From: Gyrodactylus bullatarudis
Taxonomy: Eukaryota > Platyhelminthes > Monogenea > Gyrodactylidea > Gyrodactylidae
DNA: 22,769 nucleotides
Assembly: GCA_012064415.1 (NCBI GenBank)
Contig: SSNU01000156.1
Coordinates: 189,988 to 212,756, forward strand
Reading direction: 5' to 3'
Part shown: positions 9,726-18,600 of the stretch, piece after piece
Numbering within the stretch: position 1 is the stretch's first letter
Layout: the number at the start of each line of letters is the position of its first letter
Program-made: the position numbers and the translations under genes
The notes under the pieces: model-generated
Told to the model about the DNA's origin: nothing
Databases searched by the model: none
What the model saw: the letters and a program-made list of their open reading frames with translations, nothing else

Positions 9726-10025
9726 CACAGAATACAAAGAAAAATTAAAACTTGATCTGATTGGCTCTCTTCAATAGGTGTTTAGGGGGCAGGGTATATT
9801 ATCACATCGTCAAATGTTTTCTGGATGTCATGTATGTTAAATTGGTATTCCCACCCTAGGGTGAGAGAACCATTGGAATATACATGTTACAAAAAAGGTA
9901 TACATCTATGATATAGTACAAGCTATGCATATTTTCATGATTACAGATAAATGAGTTCATTTTCATACACTTTGTGAAAAGGTTTTTCAAAAAAGGAATT
10001 AAGTTATTTCAAATATTAAATATAA
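9726..10025. other. Flanking PLE-derived or unique DNA, no gene
   Basis: This is the continuation of the sequence interrupted by Ginger. Nothing coding is visible. A 12-base perfect palindrome, caccctagggtg, lies at 9850-9861. Confidence 0.45.
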
Positions 10026-10059
10026 ATTTTGGAGTAAGAAGAAAGTTCACAAATTACGA

Positions 10060-10780
10060 GTTCGCTTCGCCAGGGCTGTCACTAGTCCTCTTTTCACTTT
10101 CATTGGTACTCGTAGAATAGTCTCAGAATCAGCATGGGAGGAAGAAATGGAAAAATTGATATGCATATTTCTCTCTAATGACACCCAAATCGAACTGATC
10201 AATGACAGGCTCTCGATGATGTACACACCAAGGAGAAAACCGAAAGAAACTGAAGGCGAAGTTGTCTACTTACGCTTACCATACAAAGGAGAAAAGGCGT
10301 CAACACTGATCCAAAATAGGATAAACGAGGTCTTTAGCCAAACTTACCCAGAAGGAAACCTCCGGATGACCTTTCAAACCTACAGAATGCTTACCAATAA
10401 AGCTAAAGACCCTATTGATAAGACAAAACAAAGCCATGTTGTCTACAAATTCACCTGCAATTGCAAATCTGAATATATTGGTCAAACAATAAGACGACTA
10501 GAAGATAGAATAGAGGAACACCTCTACACTGGCCAGACTGCGGTGAGCGAGCACTTGAAGACATGCAAGGCAAATTTTTCCAACCAGAACTTTGAAATTA
10601 TCTAAACCAACCGGAAACAATGTCTACGCATTAAAAGCAGCAGAAGCCTACCTTATCAACGAACAGAAGCCCAACCTCTGCATCCAGAAGAAGTACGTTA
10701 AACAAATCAGCCTACCTAGACCAAGAGAACAAAAGTGTCAATCATCCCAACCTCCCCCTAGAAAGAGAAAGAGAGAGTAA
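10060..10780 (+). pseudogene. PLE linker and GIY-YIG endonuclease, frameshifted
   Basis: After an initial frame change near 10060-10100, the frame reads IVSESAWEEEMEKLICIFL and LRLPYKGEKASTLIQNRI, which matches the linker of copy 2. MLTNKAKDPIDK, then YKFTCNCKSEYIGQTIRRL, then EDRIEEHLYTG and SEHLKTC follow: the GIY-YIG nuclease domain, with its Arg and the EH pair, that nicks target DNA for PLE insertion. At about 10600 the frame breaks (stop after FEII). The next frame continues AAEAYLINEQKPNLCIQ, the end of the domain, into a Lys/Arg-rich tail, PPPRKRKRE. The canonical YxC around the first Tyr survives as YKFTC. Confidence 0.9.
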
Positions 10781-11039
10781 CTGGAATTGAATCAACAAAT
10801 TACTGATTTCTACCGGGCAACACAATAAAGAATCTATAATTATCTGTTTCACACTACAATCTTTTTCAAATGAACACTATTTAAACCCTACATTTTAATT
10901 ATAATTAACTATTATCCTATTTGAAATAACAATATTCTACTCCTACCTGGTAACAGGTTGGAGCCAATCAACTTGTAATATTTTAAACAATAACATCCAT
11001 TCCCTAGTCTTGTTTAAACATTATATATATGGCATGTAT

Positions 11040-11080
11040 CACACTGATGAGTATGCCCGAAATAAAGGCCCTTATTTGTG
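11040..11080 (+). ncRNA. Hammerhead-ribozyme-like motif at PLE 3' end
   Basis: The order is: stem I CACA (11040-11043); core CTGATGA (11044-11050); stem II region GTATGCCC; core GAAA (11059-11062); stem III ATAA/TTAT closing AGGCCC; predicted cleavage after 11076 (ATT); then TGTG pairing with CACA. Relative to the minus-strand copy at 7376, all four stem I pairs differ in sequence yet stay paired. Stem II is very short. Such ribozymes are known in the repeated ends of PLEs and process their RNA. Confidence 0.65.
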
Positions 11081-11093
11081 AAAATTTTGGTAT

Positions 11094-11113
11094 CACTTTC
11101 TTCTTACTCCAAA
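11094..11113 (-). repeat. 20-bp inverted copy of the PLE copy 1 left end
   Basis: actttcttcttactccaaaa is the exact reverse complement of 10026-10045. The two sites are 1 kb apart and bracket PLE copy 1. A shorter relative, tactccaaaatga, recurs at about 14241. Confidence 0.7.
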
Positions 11114-11289
11114 ATGAATCCAGCATCGGTTACTCAGCTCAAAGCCGATGTCTCTGGACATCTCTCAAACCTAAATATAAATTGATTCTGGACTAATGGC
11201 AATTTCTTTTGATTATTGGATTGAATTGAAGTATTTTATGGTTTTATTATTGTTCGTACTAATATCCAAATTTCTTTTTCTCTTCCTTT

Positions 11290-12360
11290 TTCTACTGGTT
11301 GTTTGTTTGTAATTTTCTGCTTCTACTGATCGTATTTGGCCAAGTAAGTCCTAAGGGTTTAATTAGTTTCTTTTGTTAGCAAAGAATTGGATTTTCTCTT
11401 TTAATAAAAAAGGCTTCAGCAGTCTTTAAGACGTTTACATTTCTTCCGTTTTGTCTATAAAGAATGTTAAAGTTTGAAGGGGAAGATTTTTTGTCACAGA
11501 CCTTCACATGATCCCTAACTGCAGTATTACCCGTGTAGAGATGTTCCTCTACTCTGTCTTCTAATCTCCATGTGATATGTCCTATGTATTCTGCTTTATG
11601 GGCTGTTAAACTTATATACTACATAGGATGACTTCTTATAGTCTAACAAGTCTTTTGATTCATTTGTTAACATCTTGTTTGTCTTAAATATGTATCCGAC
11701 CTTTTTTCCTGGTAATGTTGTCTGGAATAATTCATTCACTTTTTGCTTTATCATAGAATTGTGGTTATCTCCTTCATATGGAATTATAAGACAAACCGGT
11801 TTTGGGTTTTCATCTTCTACTCTATTTACCTCTTTGGTCTCCATATGGTTGAGAATAAATTGTCTTGGGTAATTGTTATTCATGAATATTTTGATGAGTT
11901 TCTCCTTCTCGTCTTCCCATACTTCCTCTGATACCAGCTTTTTGGTTCTATTGAACAAAGATCTCACCAGACCTTTTTTGTAGCTCATTGGTACAAAAGA
12001 GTTATAATTGATTAGTTTACCAGTAAAGGTATTTTTTCTATGTATCTTTCTTCTTAGTGACCCATCATCCATTCTGTTCATAATGATCTCTAAGAAATGT
12101 AACGTATTTTCTGTCTCCATTTCAATTGTAAATTTCATGTCCTGATGGGTAGTGTTGAACTTGTTCAGTTGATCACTTTCTTCTATATCTTCGTCACAAA
12201 GAGAAGTGTGTCATCCACCTAGTGCCAATAACTATCATACCTGTCTATTTTAACGAGTTGTTTTCTAGTTTAGCTAGGAAAAAGTCCGCCAATAGAGTCT
12301 AAGTGGCGATACCATATTTTGTATATAGCTTTGGTTGTTGAAGGTGGAAGCTATGTTTTT
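11290..12360 (-). mobile_element. Penelope-like element, copy 2, RT C-terminus plus GIY-YIG, decayed
   Basis: Read on the minus strand, RT is entered near 12350. The stretch equivalent to SPLSPLLADFFLAKLE is frameshifted and the catalytic YVDD has become stop-VDDTLLFV (about 12205). An open 180-codon segment (11596-12138) covers the RT thumb and linker: ETENTLHFLEIIMNR, then TFTGKLINYNSF, YKKGLVRSLFNRTKKL and KSSYVVYKF. After a stop, the GIY-YIG part continues as AEYIGHITWRLEDRVEEHLY, then TAEAF and a basic KRKRKR tail near 11280. Q in the usual YIGQT is replaced by H. Several lesions make it non-functional. It is diverged from copy 1. Confidence 0.88.
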
Positions 12361-13493
12361 ACAGCATTATGCTCTCAAAGTTTGCACAACTAACTATTAA
12401 TATTAAAAATCAGTTACAAACAGAATAAAATTATTCAGAATTAAACTTTTTAAAGAGAAAATATACAGAAAGAGGAGATAACAACTGTCAGATATAGATC
12501 CATCATTTCAAAATCGCTGTCTTTTGTCAGGCTTGGATATTTTTTTGGATGATGTTTTTCGATGAAAATATAAACTTGATAAGGATGGATGACCTGTTAT
12601 TCATTCATGGTTGAAGATTTTATGATTTATCAATGATTCAAGACTTGAGAAGTGATTGTTTATGAATTATACATTTTGTAACAGGCCTTCAGAAAAGGGC
12701 ATTTTCATTACATTTCAGACAAGTCACTTGTATATTGATTAAGCATAGACCATATATGCTAATAGTCATACAGAGAGAAAAAATATATTCTTTATACTTT
12801 AGATATTGAAAGTGTAATTAATTTTCAAAATTCGTTACACTTTAGGCACAACAGCTATACATAACTAACCTGATATACTCACAACTTTAGTTTTACAGTG
12901 TAAATATTTGATGAAACTCACTCAAAATAATCGAATTCTTTTGAATATGTGGCAGAATAGGTAATAAGAAGTGGTATCTAGCGCCAGAAGTTGAAAATTT
13001 GGTGCTTTTAAGGTTGGAATATTTAGCGTTAGTTTATAAAAGTACTCAATCATTTTTTTTTGCAAGTTAGTTCGAAGAGCCAAATTTCACTCTAAGGGCA
13101 ACATTCCTACGTATTAGTATATACAAATAAAAAAATAGTTGAGCAAAAAGTTTAAGATCTAAGAATATCACTGAAAAAAATATTTAATCTGTTTTCAAAA
13201 AATTAAGATATTTCTGAGAATTTTTTTATTTAGAATGAAATAGTATAAAATAGGTAGCTTGAATTAGAATTTTCGAAAATTATTATAAATCGCCTTTCTT
13301 GTGCATTTTCATTATTCTGAGATTAAACATCTTTTCTTTCATATCAGTCCGAATGATTGTCTAAAATTTCCTGAATGAAAATCTTTAATAAAATCAAAAT
13401 TTATTTGGTCATGCTTTAGTTGAAATCTAAAAACTTATTTGGATGACTACTATCTCTAATGCCGATCTGCATTTAACAAAATAATCGATCGAA
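12361..13493. other. AT-rich intergenic DNA, nothing coding seen
   Basis: More than 1.1 kb with frequent stops in all frames and no recognisable element. A few long A/T runs occur. No splice-bordered open segment was found on either strand by eye. Confidence 0.45.
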
Positions 13494-14057
13494 ATTTTTC
13501 TACCTGATTACTCATGAGTACGACCATTAATTTTCAAAAATATTTTTAGAATCTCATGTGTTCTGGGGCGTCAAATAAGGCTTGAACTTCACAATAAAAT
13601 AATAAAAATTTGTATTTTGGCTAATAACAAGAACGGGGGTCTCCCAACATGGCAAAGCTTACATGATATGACGTCATCGGTAAGAAAAAACGGGGGTCCA
13701 TAACTTAAGTCAGATTAAAAATGTAATTTTATCGATTTTCATTCGAAAGCGAAAATCCCGATCATATCAACTTTGAACTCGTCTAGTTTTCACCGATTAT
13801 GATATTGATGCATAAAATTTGGGCAAGTGGAACAACTTTTCATTCTGCATTGGATGGAGTTATTTTTATTGATGTAGATGGAGCTAGATTAGTGGAAAAA
13901 GGTTTATAAGCACGAGCATAGTGTTATTAGCCAAAATACAATTTTTTATTATTTTATTGTGAAGTTCAAGCCTTATTTGACGCTTCAGAACACATGAGAT
14001 TCTAAAAATATTTTTGAAAATTAATGGTCGTACTCATGAGTAATCAGGTAGAAAAAT
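13494..14057. mobile_element. Foldback/MITE-like element with 136-bp arms
   Basis: The left arm 13494-13629 and right arm 13922-14057 are inverted copies differing at about three positions by eye. They enclose a 292-bp centre with no ORF. Ends read atttttctacctgattactc. The homology may continue outward after a 5-6 base gap (aaaataatc on both sides), so the true termini are uncertain and I see no clear target duplication. The centre carries two acgggggtc words and a tgacgtca palindrome (about 13668-13675). Non-autonomous; the parent transposase family is not identifiable here. Confidence 0.85.
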
Positions 14058-14586
14058 AGATTATTTTTCGGACTTAGAAGAAACCTTAAATGCAAATGAT
14101 TCTTTGTGTAAATCTCGTGAATGACTGTAACAAGCAATTGTTATACAGTAAATTACACACATGATGACAAAGGATAGATATTTCAAGTAGAAAGTGAAGT
14201 CGAAATTTAGGGTTTAAACCTAATCTTTCGCCATTATTTTTACTCCAAAATGAACTACATATAAGGTTTTATATCATCATAGTTATTCTTTTTTTTAATG
14301 CAATTTGAATTATTCTCCTATCACTTCCTATAGTGAAGATACTTTATCTCCGATGTTTTAACCAGTTATCAAATATTAATATCACGTTTATATTTTATCG
14401 AGTTATTTGAAAATGAAAATCATACAATATTTTCTATGAAAACAATAATAATTCAACCCATGCCATATTCAAATAATCAGTGAAAAGGGAGACCTCCTCC
14501 CCATATGAATGCCAGGGAAGCAAGAGTCTAATAAACAATGCAAGGATATCAGATTCTCAGCCTTTATTCTAAATTAAAAACCTTAC
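14058..14586. other. AT-rich DNA, no gene seen
   Basis: No supported coding segment or element. tactccaaaatga at about 14241 matches the repeat beside PLE copy 1 and may mark another small PLE scrap. Confidence 0.4.
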
Positions 14587-14664
14587 ATAGGGTGGATGTG
14601 GTTTTCTACCCATAAAGTTCCCCTTGCTGACTTGTGAGTAAAAGATGCTATTCGATACATTAGA
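14587..14664 (-). CDS. Candidate internal exon, 78 nt
   Basis: An AG acceptor (gagtaacag) precedes a 26-codon open segment containing SNSIFYSQVSKGNFMG and ending PHPPY. It is followed by the donor TAT|GTAAGG. Read in phase 0 it is compatible with the phase 0 reading of the 14928-14984 segment upstream. The Tyr- and Pro-containing text could be a cytoplasmic tail, but no family is recognised. Linkage to the large minus-strand gene is not established. Confidence 0.28.
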
Positions 14665-14927
14665 CTGTTACTCTATCCTTTCATATTAAAAATAAATTCT
14701 ATCCTTATTGTGATACCCACTACATATTCTTACATTCTCATAACTTGGACACGATTAACTGAACTTCAGGAAAAAGAGATCATATCCGCTAGTGCTACAG
14801 CGACAAATGGATATCTTTTCGAGCTGTATAATGACAATGTCAAGAGAAAAGTGATAAAAGAATAATTTAAACTGCATTCAAAATGAATAAATATGATGAG
14901 ATAAAATTTATGATATATAACACTTAC

Positions 14928-14984
14928 ATATAGTTCATTTTGTTCCTCCTCGTTGTTGGGCCTGTTTTCCAATTCCTTCCCTCG
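14928..14984 (-). CDS. Candidate internal exon, 57 nt, in a duplicated segment
   Basis: The acceptor TGTAATTAG and the strong donor ATAT|GTAAGT flank a 19-codon segment, RGKELENRPNNEEEQNELY in phase 0. A diverged inverted copy of the same region lies at 15137-15207. The duplication could mean that this is part of a repeat rather than an exon. Confidence 0.28.
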
Positions 14985-15210
14985 CTAATTACAGGTTGGA
15001 TTTTAATCTGAATTTTTCGCCCTCAGGAGCATCGATTGTAAGAAATCTGTCAAGGACTTATAAAAAGAGTCCTTTTGGTTATAGCCAGTTTTTTTCAACT
15101 TGTGCATGAGTATGTCTTGTTTCTTACGCAAAATTCAACTTGTGATTAGCGATGGGAGGAATAGAGAAAAACACCCAACAACGAGGAGGAAACGGGACAG
15201 ACATCGCGGG
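14928..15210. repeat. Diverged inverted duplication, about 70 bp per arm
   Basis: The minus-strand text of 14928-15000 (caacctgtaattagcg, then cccaacaacgaggaggaa) is echoed on the plus strand at about 15137-15207 (caacttgtgattagcg, then cccaacaacgaggaggaa). The 18-base core cccaacaacgaggaggaa is exact. The spacer is about 140 bp. Confidence 0.7.
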
Positions 15211-15598
15211 TAACTGCAAATTACAACCTTCATTAAAAAGCAAAAGCAATTATCTAATTGAAAGAAAAATCAATTTGTAGCGAAACAACCTCCCAACCTG
15301 ATTCCTCCAGGGCAATCAATCAACCGATATTGACATTGATATTGAAATATAGTAACATTTTTTAAACATAAATTATAAGTTGGCAAAGGCAGAAATCTGC
15401 TCTAGAAGCTTGAAGTTAAAGAATATCTATTTCGTTTCTATATACTCAATCCTTCTCCATCTAGTATTCTTAGATTAATATATTTATTATTTCTAAATGC
15501 TTTGAGAGTTTTTCATCGAACTAGCCACTGTAGGATGGTGTAAGCTAAGTCATGGGCTAATACCAAAACAAAAAGGACGAATCTGTGAGATGCATTAC

Positions 15599-15638
15599 CT
15601 AAGCACCCAGAACAAAATAATTGCAGATAAACTTTTTC
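15599..15638 (-). CDS. Possible terminal exon (13 codons and stop)
   Basis: If exon 7 uses its stronger phase 2 donor, an acceptor at CAACTTAG gives G-KKFICNYFVLGA and then TAG. An AATAAA lies further downstream near 15485. This is a short and speculative ending for the gene. Confidence 0.22.
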
Positions 15639-18600
15639 CTAAGTTGACGGAATAACTAGCCTTTCAGATATGTTTTAGAGTAACTTTGATTTAAGAATTA
15701 AGACTTACCCACAAATCTCCTCATAAAATTGTCTTAAAATTGTCTTCTCCCCGTTTATTACTCCTGTGCATGTATTTTTATCAAAACTTATATGATCTAG
15801 CATGAGAACATCACTAAATTCAATTTCAGTATTTTCTGAAATAGTGAATCTATCTTTTTCTAATCCATATAAATATGTCGAAATTTCATGAGAGATTTTC
15901 CTTATCATATCTATCATTGATATTACCCGCATATTTTTGAAATTATAGACAACTAGTGAATACTCTGATATGAGATCACCCACTAAAATAATTCAAAAGT
16001 AGAAAATAACTATTCACATTTGATATAGAGTCTGGTCTTAATAATATCAAAAATCAAACGCTCGAAATATTCTTCTGTCAAAATAGTTGTTTATGACTAC
16101 ACCTATATTTCATTCATACACATTCCCCTACCATTATTTTCATTATCTCTGTCGGAATAATTTCATATTAAGAATTTTTAAAAACCGATCCAGAAAATAA
16201 ATATCCAGAATAAAAACCAATGAATTTTGAAAATATGAGGAAAAAATTAATCGTGCTGTTAGCACAATTAGAAGTTTACGCAATTAGTGACTGATGAAGA
16301 ATTAGTTATTTCCGATTACCTTGAAAGATATTGCTCATAATATCTTTATATACGAATTGAAACCCTCATTTTTTATTAGAGAGGACTAAATACCAATATT
16401 TGATTTTCTCACTGAAGACTTCTTCTAAAAGATTCATCCAGCTATTTATCTTCGCATCTTTGATTAAAATATTTTTTCTTAATCCTTCATCCAAAGCATC
16501 AGAAAAGTATATTTGATTTTCCTCCAAATTTACCTGTATTCTACACATTGCTATAAAGTAAATTTGTTTCGATCCTTCATAGAAAATAGTCAAACATCCT
16601 TCTTGATTTATCGAAGATTTTATTTCATTTTCATAATACGTGACATTCGCTTCGAAATAAAATCGCTACATCAAACACAAGCAAAATGTTATTTTAGAAA
16701 AATAAAATGGTGTTTATTTCAAAAATGACTTCATAAGATACTCTTAAATGTATCCTCTAACTTCAGATCTTAAAAAAACTTCAAAATAAAGACAATCAAA
16801 CTGAATCAATCTTTTATTTTAGTGAATAAAATGGAAAAATATGAGTAAGGTACCAATAATAATTAGTCAGATTTTTTAAGATTGAACAATAGGTAGGGTG
16901 AATAATATGGTCTAAAATTATAGGTGAAGTGTCAGATGAGGTATATATTCAAGCTATATCCAAAAAAATGGGAATATGATCCCTATTAACATATGAAGTA
17001 GAGGAGTATTCATAAACAACCCAAAAAGGTTTAGTGATCATACGCTATTATTATCTTGTTCAATTTTAGGGCAGAGGAAGAAAAAATATTCATTTCATAT
17101 ACTCTAATTCTATTGGCTGATCAATATGCTAGTTTAAGGTTTGGTATTTATTACTATCTCTGGTCATTATGTATTGAACTGACTGTACTCCTCTACTCCA
17201 TATATTAATAGGGATCATATTCCCATTTTTTTGGATATAGCTCAAATATCTCCTATTATACTTCATCTGACACTTCACTTTTTGACCATTTCATTCACCT
17301 ATTTTTTTGTATCTACCCCTTTCATTTTTAACCAATTTTTCAAGGTGCTCCAAAAAAGAGCTTTTGACATTTTTTATTCACATGTTTTCGAGTATTGCAT
17401 AGTATCATTTAGAAGACAGGTTAGGTTGTGCTTATAAAAAATAGAAAAAAGAAGAAAAAAATTTTCATGTGTGTACAATAATAATTGAAATAGTTTGTTA
17501 GGCTTTTAAATCATTTGAAAGAATTTTTAGAGACGTGTTAATGAAATCAATGTCGATAAAGTCATCAAAACTATAGACAATCTTCATATCATCATTTGAA
17601 GATCTTAGCTCCAGTGACATTTATTTGATAGAAGACAATATTAAATATTAGAGGACCTACTCTGGAGCCTTGTGGGACACCGGAAGTAATTAATTGAGGA
17701 AATGAATCTTTGTTTTCGAAGGAAACATATTGTTTACGTTCCGTTAGATATATTTTTAGCATTTCTAGGAGATGTGAACATACTCCGTGGTGATGACAGA
17801 TTTCGATAATTTTGTGAATATAGATTTTGTCAAATGCTTTAGACAAGTCAATATATATTACGACAGATTTCTTTTTATTCTTGTTAAGAAGTGACACATA
17901 GTTTAAGAAATTAAAAATATTAGTCTCACAGGATTTGCCTCTACAGAATCCATGTTGATCAGGATCTATTTTTTCCATGTCAATATAAAATTACACTTAA
18001 GTCTGATTGGTTAAAAAAATCATAAGCACTATTTATAAAATTACTCACATATACACGAAATGGATGATTTTAATTTAGCTTCAAAATATAAGAGTTTGAA
18101 TACACCTGTGCTAGTTTTTACCTCTGTGAATATTTGATAACTTTTATATTTATTTAGTTTCTGGTAAATTGATTTTTCGTTTTCACCGTTTTCTGTTAAA
18201 AATTGAATTGTTTTTTCCTTCTGATTGATTTCAATCGAAATAAGAGGTTTCAGTATGCTTAAATTTTCATTCTGCAGAATTAAACACGAAATACTGTGCA
18301 AAAAGTTTGCTTAAAGTCATTATTTTATCTTACTCATAAAATATTGAATCTTACTCATCAAAAGCCATGGATTTTTACCTCTATAATTTATTATTAGTTT
18401 GACGAATGACTGATTTCTTTTTGCTTGTGAAATTTCAATCTTTTCTGAATGTTTATCATATGTAATATCAGCTTTACTTATATCATACATCGAATGATCG
18501 AGATTAGTTCTATAAACAATGTATCCATATTTCTTCAAATATATGCTATTATGACTGGTTATTGTGATTTCTTTTTCATCTTTACATGTTCAAAAAATAA

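Larger units (their letters stand above)
10026..11080 (+). mobile_element. 5'-truncated Penelope-like element, copy 1
   Basis: This is a plus-strand PLE remnant that has lost its RT palm. It retains the RT-to-endonuclease linker, the GIY-YIG endonuclease, a basic C-terminal tail, a roughly 250-bp AT-rich 3' UTR and a hammerhead-like motif at its 3' end. Its first 20 bases are repeated inverted just beyond its 3' end (11094-11113). It lies tail to tail with copy 2. Confidence 0.85.

Noticed and set aside
9850..9861. Perfect palindrome caccctagggtg as an operator or terminator
   Set aside because: It is isolated, with no gene next to it, and 12-base palindromes arise by chance at this length.
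11675..11931. Two plus-strand ORFs of 65 and 62 codons
   Set aside because: They are antisense to the PLE copy 2 RT/linker.
17231..17437. 68-codon hydrophobic plus-strand ORF
   Set aside because: Its first half is the right arm of the second foldback element; hydrophobicity follows from T-rich composition.
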